Of a DNA stretch of 64,000 nucleotides, positions 30,320 to 38,878 are shown one piece after another. Where the stretch lies: positions 2,108,001-2,172,000 of the forward strand of contig NZ_JMQM01000001.1 of the NCBI RefSeq assembly GCF_000733725.1, in the 5' to 3' direction. The notes under the pieces are model-generated. The model was not told where the DNA came from. It made no database searches and worked only from the letters and a program-made list of their open reading frames with translations. The DNA comes from Nitratireductor basaltis. Lineage in GTDB: Bacteria > Pseudomonadota > Alphaproteobacteria > Rhizobiales > Rhizobiaceae. The stretch's first letter is position 1. Each line of letters opens with the position of its first letter. Both the position numbers and the translations under genes were made by a program.

Positions 30320-30805
30320 ATGGGCGAGAATGCATCCGATACCGCGCGTCTGGTCGATGTCGAACTAGATGAGACGGTCGGACGCGCTGCCCCTGACATC
30401 GAGCACGAACGCGCGGTCGCGATTTTCGACCTGGTGGAGGAGAACTCGTTCCAGCCGGTGGGCGATGAGGGATCCGGACCATACAAGCTGCGGATTTCTC
30501 TCGTGGATGCGCGGCTGGTCTTCGCCATCAGCCGCGAAAGCGGTGAGGATGTCGTCACTCATATTCTCTCGCTGACGCCATTCAAGAAGATCGTGAAGGA
30601 CTATTTCATGATCTGCGAGAGCTATTACGAAGCAATCCGCTCCGCGACGCCGCGACAGATCGAGGCCATCGATATGGGACGACGGGGATTGCACAATGAA
30701 GGCTCCCAGCTTCTGAAAGACCGCCTCGACGGAAAGATCGAGGTGGATTTCGACACCGCCCGCCGTCTCTTCACGCTTGTCTGCGTTCTACACTGGCGAG
30801 GCTAG
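30320..30805 (+). CDS. UPF0262 family protein
   Basis: A 161-residue protein with the family features [40 protein letters not shown] and [17 protein letters not shown]0262 is found in alphaproteobacteria next to hisD; its biochemical function is unknown. It probably belongs to the same operon as hisD and the phosphatase-like gene five bases downstream. Confidence 0.93.
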   Translation: MGENASDTARLVDVELDETVGRAAPDIEHERAVAIFDLVEENSFQPVGDEGSGPYKLRISLVDARLVFAISRESGEDVVTHILSLTPFKKIVKDYFMICESYYEAIRSATPRQIEAIDMGRRGLHNEGSQLLKDRLDGKIEVDFDTARRLFTLVCVLHWRG

Positions 30806-30810
30806 CAGCG

Positions 30811-31329
30811 ATGACCGTGGAGGAGGACGCGGGCGACAAGAAGGATTCCGGGGGGACTACCGCGCGAGAACCGGCACCCTCATCGCCGCCACGCCTGCCC
30901 GGCTCCATCCTGTTTCTGTGCAGCATGAACAGTATCCGCTCGCCCATGGCGGAAGTGATCGCGCGCAAGCTGCTTCCGCCAAGTGTCTATATCGCCTCTG
31001 CCGGAGTGCGGCCCGGCGCGCGTGATCCCTTCGTGGATGCGGTACTGGACGAAGTGGGCCTGACGCTTGGCAGCCACCAGCCGCACTCGATGGACGAACT
31101 TGAAGACGATTATTTCGACCTCATCGTCACCCTGGCACCGGAAGCCCATCATCAGGCGCTTGAATTGACGCGCTCCCATTCGGTGGAGGTGGAGTATTGG
31201 CCGACCCTTGATCCCTCGGTGGTGGATGGCCGGCGTGAACAGATACTTGCGGCCTATCGGGATGTGCGCGAAAGCCTTGCCGAACGTATATCACGACGCT
31301 TCGGAACGGCTCTGCCGCCGGCTTCCTAA
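30811..31329 (+). CDS. Low-molecular-weight protein tyrosine phosphatase / arsenate reductase-like
   Basis: A 172-residue protein with a polar N-terminal extension (residues 1-30) and the P-loop FLCSMNSIRSPMAE, a C-x5-R-S signature of low-molecular-weight phosphatases and ArsC-type arsenate reductases. The acidic loop YWPTLDPSVVDG contains the general-acid Asp. The place beside UPF0262 and infA is conserved in rhizobia. I favour a housekeeping phosphatase; whether the substrate is phosphotyrosine or arsenate is not clear. Confidence 0.88.
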   Translation: MTVEEDAGDKKDSGGTTAREPAPSSPPRLPGSILFLCSMNSIRSPMAEVIARKLLPPSVYIASAGVRPGARDPFVDAVLDEVGLTLGSHQPHSMDELEDDYFDLIVTLAPEAHHQALELTRSHSVEVEYWPTLDPSVVDGRREQILAAYRDVRESLAERISRRFGTALPPAS

Positions 31330-31463
31330 CAAGCGTGTTCACAAATGGGGGGAGATGGAGTAGGTTCCGCGCGACTTTGCGGGGTCACGGGGCTGATCGG
31401 CTGGTCAAACAGCCAGTTTCTCCTGTCTCGTGACCGCAACTCATCCATCAAAGAAGGTATCGG

Positions 31464-31682
31464 ATGCCGAAAGAAGACATTCTCGAATTTCCCGGTGTTG
31501 TCACCGAATTGCTGCCGAACGCCATGTTTCGCGTGAAGCTGGAAAACGAGCACGAGATCATTGCACATACTGCCGGGCGCATGCGCAAGAACCGCATTCG
31601 CGTACTGACCGGTGACAAGGTGCTTGTGGAAATGACGCCATACGACCTCACCAAGGGTCGCATCACCTATCGTTTCAAGTAG
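31464..31682 (+). CDS. infA: Translation initiation factor IF-1
   Basis: IF-1 is a 72-residue OB-fold protein that binds the ribosomal A site during initiation. The sequence [40 protein letters not shown] and the end GRITYRFK are classic. A 134-base gap upstream may hold its own promoter. maf follows 22 bases later. Confidence 0.97.
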   Translation: MPKEDILEFPGVVTELLPNAMFRVKLENEHEIIAHTAGRMRKNRIRVLTGDKVLVEMTPYDLTKGRITYRFK

Positions 31683-31704
31683 TTCCGGCTCGAGTGCCGC
31701 TGCA

Positions 31705-32352
31705 ATGAGTGCCAAGAAGAAACTTGTTCTTGCTTCGGCTTCGCCGCGGCGCGTGGAACTGCTTCAGCAGGCCGGTATCGAACCCGACCGGCTGTTGCCT
31801 GCCAATATCGACGAGACACCGATCAAGGCCGAGCATCCACGCTCGCTTGCCAAAAGGCTGTCGCGTGCCAAGGCCGAGAAAGCCATGGAGCGGCTGCGCA
31901 AGGACGGCGAGGCAGCGGATTCGTTCCTGCTGGCAGCCGACACGGTCGTTTCGGTCGGGCGGCGCATCCTGCCGAAGGCGGAAACGCTGGACGATGCATC
32001 GAACTGCCTGCGGCTCTTGTCGGGCCGTTCTCATCGGGTGTTCACCGGCATCAGCGTCTTCACGCCCGAAGGCAAGCTGCGCCAGCGTCTGGTGGAAAGC
32101 CGTGTGCGCTTCAAGCGTCTCTCGCGGCAGGAGCTTGAGCATTATCTTGCAAGTGGCGAATGGCGCGGCAAGGCAGGCGGATATGCGATACAGGGCATTG
32201 CGGGAAGCTTCATCGTGAAGCTGGTCGGCTCCTATACGAATGTCGTCGGACTGCCGCTTTACGAGACGACCGCCCTGCTGGGCGGTGAAGGGTTCGACGT
32301 TTCGCCGCGCTGGGTGCAGCAGGCGGATGAAGACGCGCTACCGGAGAGCTGA
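31705..32352 (+). CDS. maf: Maf-family nucleotide pyrophosphatase
   Basis: The 215-residue protein has the family signature [20 protein letters not shown] with S-x-R-R, then the [12 protein letters not shown] and [11 protein letters not shown] motifs. Maf proteins hydrolyse dTTP, UTP or modified nucleotides to monophosphates and can arrest division when overexpressed. It lies between infA and yacG, the usual rhizobial arrangement. Which substrate class it prefers is not obvious from sequence. Confidence 0.94.
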   Translation: MSAKKKLVLASASPRRVELLQQAGIEPDRLLPANIDETPIKAEHPRSLAKRLSRAKAEKAMERLRKDGEAADSFLLAADTVVSVGRRILPKAETLDDASNCLRLLSGRSHRVFTGISVFTPEGKLRQRLVESRVRFKRLSRQELEHYLASGEWRGKAGGYAIQGIAGSFIVKLVGSYTNVVGLPLYETTALLGGEGFDVSPRWVQQADEDALPES

Positions 32353-32416
32353 GCTGGCCGGTCTGTTCCGCCCCCTCAGATAGATCAATTGCCGGTTCCG
32401 AATATGAGGCACCTCA

Positions 32417-32605
32417 ATGGCTGATACTCAAAAAGTAACGCCACTGCGTCCGCGCCGCGCTTGCCCCGAATGCGGGCAGCCTTCGGCGCGTGAGACATAT
32501 CCCTTCTGTTCAAAGCGCTGCAAGGATGTGGATCTCAATCGCTGGCTGAACGGCGCTTACACGATTCCGGGTCCCACCACCGACGATGCGGATGAGCAGG
32601 AGTGA
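32417..32605 (+). CDS. yacG: DNA gyrase inhibitor YacG (zinc-binding)
   Basis: A 62-residue zinc protein with [20 protein letters not shown] and [13 protein letters not shown], giving the four-Cys site. In E. coli YacG binds the GyrB C-terminus and blocks gyrase; a regulatory role here is by family. It follows maf by 64 bases. Confidence 0.93.
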   Translation: MADTQKVTPLRPRRACPECGQPSARETYPFCSKRCKDVDLNRWLNGAYTIPGPTTDDADEQE

Positions 32606-32831
32606 GTTACACAGCGTCTGATCTGTTGATTAGAATGCAATCCAAGCTCCTCATTATATTCTAATTTCTCTCTCATAGATTGTAGTCAGCCCACGATATT
32701 CGGGCAGACAGTAAGTAGACGGGCGGGCAGGCTTACGCGAGCAAGGCTTGTGGCTGCACCTGTTACCGCTCCTCACCTCGCCCGCATGACCCGCCCCGCT
32801 CATATCGCTTGTGATTTGAGAGGATTGCGTC

Positions 32832-33647
32832 ATGCGTAAAATTTTCGTTCTAACGGCCTCCGTTGCAGCCATTCTATTGATCAGCGGCTGTGAGAAATCC
32901 GAAGTCACCGGGCAGAACATCGCCTCGGGCAAGCAGGACCGGCTGGTTGCCAAGGTCAATGAGATTGCACCCGATCTGGCCGAACTGCTCGGCGATGCCA
33001 AGCTTCTGGCAGGCGATTACGCCGAGAAGGCCGGGGCGACGGCAACGCGGATCTACGACACCTTGAAGAACAAGACCGCAGAGGCCATGGTGCCGCTGGA
33101 CGACATTCTCGACAATGCTGCCGTGACCTGGACGGAAGCGAAAGAAGCGTTCACGCGTAGCTGGAGCAATCTTTCCGAGGCCACGCAAACCTCCGGCTAT
33201 GGCATCACCGGTGCCGGGCTGGGCGAAACCTCGCAGAAACTGCAGAAATACACCGACCGGCTTACAAATCCGAAGCCGCTGGTCTCCGACTCCGCCATGA
33301 AGCAGCTTTACGAGGCGGGCGACTATTCGCCCGGCCGCTTTCACGGGAATGCTACAGAGGCAGCAAGCAAGGCCGTTCAGGAAGCGCTACGGCCAGGTCT
33401 TGATGCAGCAGGAAACGGCACCGATCTCGCAAAAAAGGCGATGGAAGCGGTACATGATCCTGAAGCGGCTGTGGGGGAAGCCCTGGAAGCCATGAAGGAA
33501 AAAGGCGCGGATATGGCTGTTGATGCCGCGGAGACGGTCGCCAAGGAAGCCGCACGCAAAGTCATTCCGCTGCCGAGCGCCATGACCGACAGGGCTGTGG
33601 AGGCTGGCGCTGGTGCCCTGCGCAACATGATCGGCTCCGGCCGGTGA
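32832..33647 (+). CDS. Putative lipoprotein of unknown function
   Basis: A 271-residue protein with a signal peptide and lipobox ILLISGC (Cys19), so it should be anchored in the outer or inner membrane. The mature part is Ala/Glu/Lys-rich and mostly helical, with repeats of the type AVGEALEAMKEKGADMAVDA that suggest an elongated amphipathic-helix protein. I recognise no family. It is monocistronic, with a 226-base gap upstream and a terminator hairpin 16 bases downstream. Confidence 0.82.
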   Translation: MRKIFVLTASVAAILLISGCEKSEVTGQNIASGKQDRLVAKVNEIAPDLAELLGDAKLLAGDYAEKAGATATRIYDTLKNKTAEAMVPLDDILDNAAVTWTEAKEAFTRSWSNLSEATQTSGYGITGAGLGETSQKLQKYTDRLTNPKPLVSDSAMKQLYEAGDYSPGRFHGNATEAASKAVQEALRPGLDAAGNGTDLAKKAMEAVHDPEAAVGEALEAMKEKGADMAVDAAETVAKEAARKVIPLPSAMTDRAVEAGAGALRNMIGSGR

Positions 33648-33661
33648 AGTCGGCTCCCCCA

Positions 33662-33692
33662 CAAAAAAGCCCGGCTCGGGGAAGAGCCGGGC
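33662..33692 (-). terminator. Intrinsic terminator (best for the minus-strand DUF1127 gene)
   Basis: GCCCGGCTC (33669-33677) and GAGCCGGGC (33684-33692) form a perfect 9-bp stem with a 6-base loop. On the minus strand it is followed by a run of six T residues, a standard rho-independent terminator for the DUF1127 gene; it may also stop transcription from the lipoprotein gene. Confidence 0.85.
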
Positions 33693-33760
33693 AAGAGCAG
33701 GCAAACCGGGGGGAGACCGGTGTGATGGGAGTGATGCCTGCGGGAAAAGGTCGGCGCTGA

Positions 33761-34030
33761 TCAGTCGTGGCGACGGGTGATGTTTGCGGCAACAACACGC
33801 CGCTCGTGAAGTTCCACCGTCGGATCGCGCAGCGGGGTGAACCCGCGCAACCTGTCGATGTCACAGCGCTGCAGGCCGATATCGGCAAGCTGCCAGTCTT
33901 CGAGTTCATCGAGACTTGCCATGGCGCGACGGCCCAGCCAGGCGCGATATGCAGAAGCAAGCGCTTTTGCGACGCGCTGGAGGCTCAAAGGCCCGGGCTG
34001 TCTGACGCGTATTGCTCCTGACGTGTTCAT
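33761..34030 (-). CDS. DUF1127 small protein
   Basis: The product has 89 residues from ATG 34030 (MNTSGAIRVRQPGPLSLQRV) with GGAG seven bases upstream. The C-terminal half carries the DUF1127 motif, RRAMASLDELEDWQLADIGL followed by R-x-D-I-D. DUF1127 proteins are short, arginine-rich and, in rhizobia, linked to RNA-binding and phosphate/stress control. The gene is divergent from a LysR-type regulator, which may control it. A T-tailed terminator follows. Confidence 0.88.
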   Translation of the reverse strand: MNTSGAIRVRQPGPLSLQRVAKALASAYRAWLGRRAMASLDELEDWQLADIGLQRCDIDRLRGFTPLRDPTVELHERRVVAANITRRHD

Positions 34031-34164
34031 TTTTCCGCTCCAAAACACGAAAGCGCCGGCGCATCCTCATGCGCGCTTCGGCCTTCTCTTCGATGTGTTG
34101 AAGATGTCATTGGCCAATTGATTAGTCGAACGAATGTTTCTAATGTTTCATATCAACATTCTTG

Positions 34165-35136
34165 ATGGACCGATCCATGGCTGCGCCGCTCGACCTTGAC
34201 CAACTCTCGACCTTTCTTGCGATTGCGGACACGGGCAGTTTCACGCGGGCCGCGGAGCAGGTGCATCGCACGCAATCGGCCGTTTCCATGCAGATGCGCC
34301 GACTTGAGGAGCGGGTAGGAAAGACGCTCTTCGAAAAAAGTGGTCGCACAAACCGCCTGACCGAGGACGGCGAACGGCTTCTGCTCTACGCGCGGCGCAT
34401 GATGCGGCTGAACCGCGAAACGCTTGCGGCTTTTGACGAAGAGGGACTTGAAGGCAGCGTGCGGATCGGCATGCCTGATGATTATGCCGAGCCGTTTCTG
34501 CCGGAGATCATGGCGCGTTTCGCGCGATCCAATCCGCGGGTGGAGCTTTCCGTCCTTTGCGAACCCACTTCCAATCTGATGCAGCATGTGCGGCAGGGAA
34601 ATGTGGATCTGGCGCTGCTGACTGATGATGTCTCTGCCGAGATCGTACGGCGCGAGCCGCTGTTGTGGGTCACATCGGCCAATCATGCCACGCATGAGCG
34701 TGATCCGATCCCCATGGCAGTGGGCAGGCCCACCTGCACCTGGCGCCGCCACGCCTATGAAGCGCTGGATGCGATGGGGCGGGAATACCGGACCCTGTTC
34801 ACGAGCTATTCCGTTACGGTCATCACCGCTGCCGTTCTCTCCGGCACGGCGGTTGCCGTCCTGCCGGAATGCGCGCTGCGGCCGGGTATGCGCGTGCTTG
34901 GTGAACGTGACGGTTTTCAACCTCTCCCGGACTGTTGCATCGGCCTGGTGCGCGGACACAATGGCGACACGGAAATCGTGGAGGCGCTGGTGCGGCATGT
35001 CGTGGAGTGCCTGGACAACATTTCCGCCCCGGCTGCACTTGCAAGCGACGGCACGCCTTTCGATTTCGAAAGCCTTGGTCACAGGCACCGTAACGGTAAG
35101 CGGCTGCGCCCGGCGCATCTGCTGCCGGGTTGGTGA
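34165..35136 (+). CDS. LysR-type transcriptional regulator (LrhA/HexA-like)
   Basis: A 323-residue regulator with an N-terminal winged helix (residues about 8-66; [20 protein letters not shown], then [18 protein letters not shown]) and a periplasmic-binding-protein-like effector domain. The pattern RTQSAVS-x-Q-M-x-R-L-E and [19 protein letters not shown] resembles the LrhA/HexA/PecT group. It is divergent from the DUF1127 gene across 134 bases, a common pair in Rhizobiales, so it probably controls that gene and itself. A TTG three bases upstream could also start it. Confidence 0.9.
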   Translation: MDRSMAAPLDLDQLSTFLAIADTGSFTRAAEQVHRTQSAVSMQMRRLEERVGKTLFEKSGRTNRLTEDGERLLLYARRMMRLNRETLAAFDEEGLEGSVRIGMPDDYAEPFLPEIMARFARSNPRVELSVLCEPTSNLMQHVRQGNVDLALLTDDVSAEIVRREPLLWVTSANHATHERDPIPMAVGRPTCTWRRHAYEALDAMGREYRTLFTSYSVTVITAAVLSGTAVAVLPECALRPGMRVLGERDGFQPLPDCCIGLVRGHNGDTEIVEALVRHVVECLDNISAPAALASDGTPFDFESLGHRHRNGKRLRPAHLLPGW

Positions 35137-35182
35137 CATTTGCGCACTTGACCTCGAGGGTCGGGATCGCCCAAATCAGCGC

Positions 35183-36874
35183 ATGAGCAGCCTTACCCCC
35201 TCGGATACCCGCAGCAATGTCGCCGAATATTCGGTCAGCGAAGTTTCCATCGCGCTCAAGCGCACGGTAGAAGAACAATTCGGTCATGTGCGTGTGCGCG
35301 GCGAAGTTTCGGGCTATCGGGGACCGCATGCTTCCGGCCACTGCTATTTCGCACTCAAGGACGAGCGCTCGCGCCTTGAGGCCGTGGTCTGGAAAGGCGT
35401 CTTCGGCAAACTGAAATTCAAGCCACAGGAAGGGCTGGAGATCGTCGCAACGGGCAAGCTGACGACCTATCCAGGCTCATCGAAATACCAGATCGTGATC
35501 GAGAGCATCGAACCTGCGGGTGCCGGTGCATTGATGGCGCTTCTGGAGGAACGCAAGCGCAAGCTCGCGGCCGAAGGCCTGTTTGCCGATGAGCGCAAGC
35601 AACTCCTGCCGTTCATGCCCAAGGTGATCGGGGTGGTCACCTCGCCCACCGGCGCTGTCATTCGCGACATCATCCACCGGATCGCGGATCGTTTCCCTGT
35701 CCATGTGGTGGTCTGGCCGGTGCGGGTGCAGGGCGAGACAACAGGAGCAGAGGTTTCCGCAGCGGTTGAAGGGTTCAACCGGGCCGATATCGCGTCTGGT
35801 TTTCCGCGACCTGATGTCATCATCGTTGCGCGCGGCGGCGGCAGTCTCGAAGACCTCTGGGGTTTCAATGACGAGGAGGTCGTACGCGCGGTCGCGGCTT
35901 CAGATATTCCCGTTATCTCTGCGGTAGGCCACGAAACCGACTGGACACTGATCGATCTTGCTGCAGACCGGCGCGCACCCACGCCCACCGGTGCTGCCGA
36001 AATGGCCGTGCCGGTGAAGGCCGAACTCGAAGCAGGGCTCGCGCGACTTTCCGCACGCCTGAAAGCTGCAATCACGCGCGATCTCGACCGGCGAAAGCAG
36101 GCAAGCCGCGCGCTTGCACGCGCCCTGCCCTCGCCCGACCAGCTTTTTGCACTGTCACGCCGCCGCTTCGACGAGGCTGCTGGTCGTCTTGAACGCGGCC
36201 TGAGCGCTTCCACACGTGCAAAGCGCCTGCGCCATAACAGTCTGCGCCTGTCGCTTTCGATGCTCGACAGGAGGCTGACGGAGGCGCGCAGGCGCAATGG
36301 CGAGTTTGCAAATCGTCTGGCAAGCGCCTTCCAGAACAGTCTGCGTGCCAAGCGAACACGCAGATCCGCCGTGCGCCTTTCGCTGGCACCGCTCAATCAA
36401 CGTATCAGCGATGCAAGGCGGCGGCATGTAGACTGTTCGAACCGCCTCCCCGCGCTCTTCCTCAAGGATCTGAATACCAAGCGAACCCGCCTTGAACGTG
36501 ATGCGGCACGGGTGACGCCGCGCCAGCCTCTTTTGCGCTTGCAGAATGCCGGCGAGCGGCTCGAGCGGGCGACCGAGCGGCTGGACCGCGCGATGGGGCA
36601 GCGCCTTGAGCTCGCACGCAACCGCTCACAACAGGTCATGCGCCTTGCCGACACGCTTTCCTACAAGAGCGTGCTCGAGCGCGGTTTCGCGCTGGTGCGG
36701 GATGGGGAAGGCGTACCGGTCAAGCGGGCTGCGCAATTGAAGCCGGGCCAGGAAATCGCCATCGAGTTTGCTGACGGACGTGCCGGCGCGGTCGCAACCG
36801 GAGGGTCAGCGCCGGCGCCACAGAAGAAAGCCGCGCCCAAACCACCTGCGGGGCGCCAGGGCAGCCTGTTCTAG
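35183..36874 (+). CDS. xseA: Exodeoxyribonuclease VII large subunit
   Basis: XseA, with XseB, degrades single-stranded DNA into oligonucleotides. The 563-residue protein has an N-terminal OB-fold (residues about 10-110), a catalytic core with [29 protein letters not shown] and [20 protein letters not shown], and a long coiled coil. It is ~100 residues longer than E. coli XseA because residues 326-453 hold three 43-residue tandem repeats (RRR..NRL..L..KR pattern). The start at 35183 gives the normal family N-terminus; the longer open frame is the shadow of the LysR gene. Confidence 0.95.
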   Translation: MSSLTPSDTRSNVAEYSVSEVSIALKRTVEEQFGHVRVRGEVSGYRGPHASGHCYFALKDERSRLEAVVWKGVFGKLKFKPQEGLEIVATGKLTTYPGSSKYQIVIESIEPAGAGALMALLEERKRKLAAEGLFADERKQLLPFMPKVIGVVTSPTGAVIRDIIHRIADRFPVHVVVWPVRVQGETTGAEVSAAVEGFNRADIASGFPRPDVIIVARGGGSLEDLWGFNDEEVVRAVAASDIPVISAVGHETDWTLIDLAADRRAPTPTGAAEMAVPVKAELEAGLARLSARLKAAITRDLDRRKQASRALARALPSPDQLFALSRRRFDEAAGRLERGLSASTRAKRLRHNSLRLSLSMLDRRLTEARRRNGEFANRLASAFQNSLRAKRTRRSAVRLSLAPLNQRISDARRRHVDCSNRLPALFLKDLNTKRTRLERDAARVTPRQPLLRLQNAGERLERATERLDRAMGQRLELARNRSQQVMRLADTLSYKSVLERGFALVRDGEGVPVKRAAQLKPGQEIAIEFADGRAGAVATGGSAPAPQKKAAPKPPAGRQGSLF

Positions 36875-36879
36875 ATTGC

Positions 36880-37428
36880 TCAAGCCGAAGGCGCATCTCG
36901 GCTTGTTCCACGCGTGGATCCGTCTTTCCCGGGCAGATTTCGTGGAGCAGCAGAGGTCAGTATGCTGAGCGTGCCGTCGCTTTCCAGCACGACGCCCTCG
37001 ACCTCCTTGATGCTTGCCGCTCCGCCGGCACGAATGGCGCTGTCCACCTCTTCCTGGGTTATGCGCTGCCGCTTCATCGTTGCTGCACAATATTCACCCT
37101 TGTGCGCGAGCAGGGCAGGTTCGGAACGGATCAGGCGTGCAAAGCCCTGCGAGCGCACGGAGAGGAAGGTCACCAGATATTGCATCAGGATCAGAAGGGC
37201 GAGCGCGACCGCACCTTCCGCCAAGGCGATGCTTTCCTGAAGCAGAACGGCTGACAGGGTGGAGCCGAGGGCAACCGTGACCACAAGGTCGAAAGCATTG
37301 AGCTTTGCGAGCGTACGCTTTCCGGAAATGCGCAGGAACATGACCAGCGAAGCATAAGCCAGCACGCCAACGATCATTGTCCTGACAATACCCTGCCAAT
37401 CCTGGAAGATCATGTTTTCCAGATTCAT
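36880..37428 (-). CDS. DUF421/YetF-family membrane protein
   Basis: A 182-residue protein from ATG 37428 (MNLENMIFQDWQGIVRTMIV, with GGAGAAAG upstream). Two to three transmembrane segments in the first ~80 residues, then the family signature ISGKRTLAKLNAFDLVVTVA and SEPALLAHKGEY in the cytoplasmic DUF421 part. Family members are linked to spore or stress membrane properties; the function here is unknown. It converges on xseA with five bases between stops. Confidence 0.9.
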   Translation of the reverse strand: MNLENMIFQDWQGIVRTMIVGVLAYASLVMFLRISGKRTLAKLNAFDLVVTVALGSTLSAVLLQESIALAEGAVALALLILMQYLVTFLSVRSQGFARLIRSEPALLAHKGEYCAATMKRQRITQEEVDSAIRAGGAASIKEVEGVVLESDGTLSILTSAAPRNLPGKDGSTRGTSRDAPSA

Positions 37429-37708
37429 GGCTTTCTCCGCTTGTGTACGATCACTTGAAACGCAACCAATGCGGAGCGAAGCGGTTCCCTTTCGAACCGC
37501 CCCTGAAGCGGATGTCTGACGCCGCTTACCTGCCACTTAATCCAGCCGCCTTGGAGAAAGCCGCAATTGCAGGCATTGTCTTCACCGACATTTAGTCTCT
37601 TCATGAAAGAGTGCAGCATCCCACAGCCGTCCGGCGGGAACGGTTTTCGAAATGCTGCCGTATTGACCGGTAGAACCACAGGTCGAAAATTCGCGCACCG
37701 GAGCAATC

Positions 37709-38878
37709 ATGGCTGATCCCGTCACAGACACCCAAACGCAGCGCCTGGAATTCGATGCAGATCGCGGCTCGTCACGCTCGCGATGGATCGCGCTGGGTCT
37801 GATTGCGGCCCTCGTGCTCTGGATGGGGAGCGGCTTTGTCTTTCCTGCACCGGAAGCACCGCCTGAAACGCGCGCCGAACCGAAACCGGTATCGGTCGCC
37901 ACACGGCAGTCGGTGGCGGAACCTGTGCCGCAGATATTTGTGGCTGAGGGGCAGGCACTTCCCGATCGCGACACCACGATCCGTGCGGAGACAGGCGGCG
38001 AGATCGCAGAGGTTCTGGTCGAGAAAGGCGCATTCCTGGAAGCCGGAGCGGTGATCGGACGTTTTGTGCTGGCAGAGCGTGAGGCGCAGCTCGAAACGGC
38101 GCGCGAAGAACTGAGCCGCGCGCAGCGGGAATATGACAATGCCAACACGCTTCTGGAAAAGGGTGTGGCAACAGTCGACCGCGTGCGCCAGGCACAGGCT
38201 GCTCTTGCAGCAGCAAAGGCTCAGGTGGCAAGTGCAGAAGAGGCCGTCGAAAACACCGTCATTCGCGCGCCCTTCGCCGGTCGGCTGGAAGAACTGCAGA
38301 TCGACATCGGCGAGTATGTCGCAGCGGGAAGCGATGTTGCGCGCATCGTGGACAACACGCCGCTGACAGTTGCCATACAGGTGCCGCAGCAGGCCGTGCG
38401 CAGCATCAAGCCGGGGCAGAAGGCCGAAGTCAGCTTCATCACCGGCGAAACCGCCGAGGGCGAAGTGGTGTTTGTTGGCAGCAGCGCAAATGCAGAAACC
38501 CGCACCTTCCGCACCGAGATCACCGTTCCCAATGCGGACGGCAATATCGCAGCGGGAATAAGTGCCGAGATCCGCATCCCGACCGGCGAGGTGGTTGCGC
38601 ATTTCATATCGCCGGCGATCCTCTCGCTTGGAACCGATGGCACGCTCGGGGTGAAAACGGTGACAGAAGACGATCTTGTCGAGTTTCACGAGGTCGAGAT
38701 CGTGCGGGCGGAGGTCGACGGGCTCTGGGTGCGCGGGCTGCCTGATACCGTCCGTCTGATCACGGTCGGTCAGGGCTTCGTCAATCAGGGCGAAAAGGTC
38801 GCACCGCGTACTGCCGGGGAACTGGATATCGAGGCAGTTGAAGCTGCTACACCGCAGAGCGCGGAGCCGGCAGAATGA
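37709..38878 (+). CDS. RND efflux periplasmic adaptor (HlyD/MexH-like)
   Basis: The 389-residue membrane-fusion protein has one transmembrane segment (residues about 27-46), a lipoyl/barrel part (IRAETGGEIAEVLVEKGAFL) split by a helical hairpin (AREELSRAQREYDNANTLLE), and a beta-barrel region. It bridges the inner-membrane pump to an outer-membrane channel. It overlaps the RND pump gene by four bases, so they form an operon. No outer-membrane channel or regulator gene is adjacent. The substrate cannot be told. Confidence 0.93.
   Translation: MADPVTDTQTQRLEFDADRGSSRSRWIALGLIAALVLWMGSGFVFPAPEAPPETRAEPKPVSVATRQSVAEPVPQIFVAEGQALPDRDTTIRAETGGEIAEVLVEKGAFLEAGAVIGRFVLAEREAQLETAREELSRAQREYDNANTLLEKGVATVDRVRQAQAALAAAKAQVASAEEAVENTVIRAPFAGRLEELQIDIGEYVAAGSDVARIVDNTPLTVAIQVPQQAVRSIKPGQKAEVSFITGETAEGEVVFVGSSANAETRTFRTEITVPNADGNIAAGISAEIRIPTGEVVAHFISPAILSLGTDGTLGVKTVTEDDLVEFHEVEIVRAEVDGLWVRGLPDTVRLITVGQGFVNQGEKVAPRTAGELDIEAVEAATPQSAEPAE

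Noticed and set aside
32606-32831. Possible tRNA or riboswitch in the yacG-lipoprotein gap
   Set aside because: TTAGAAT/ATTCTAA form only a weak 7-base inverted repeat (near 32631-32665), and no cloverleaf or known riboswitch core was found.
34153-35139. 328-codon minus-strand frame opposite the LysR gene
   Set aside because: It is a GC-rich antisense shadow of a clear LysR gene; the predicted protein has no domain and a biased Arg/His composition.
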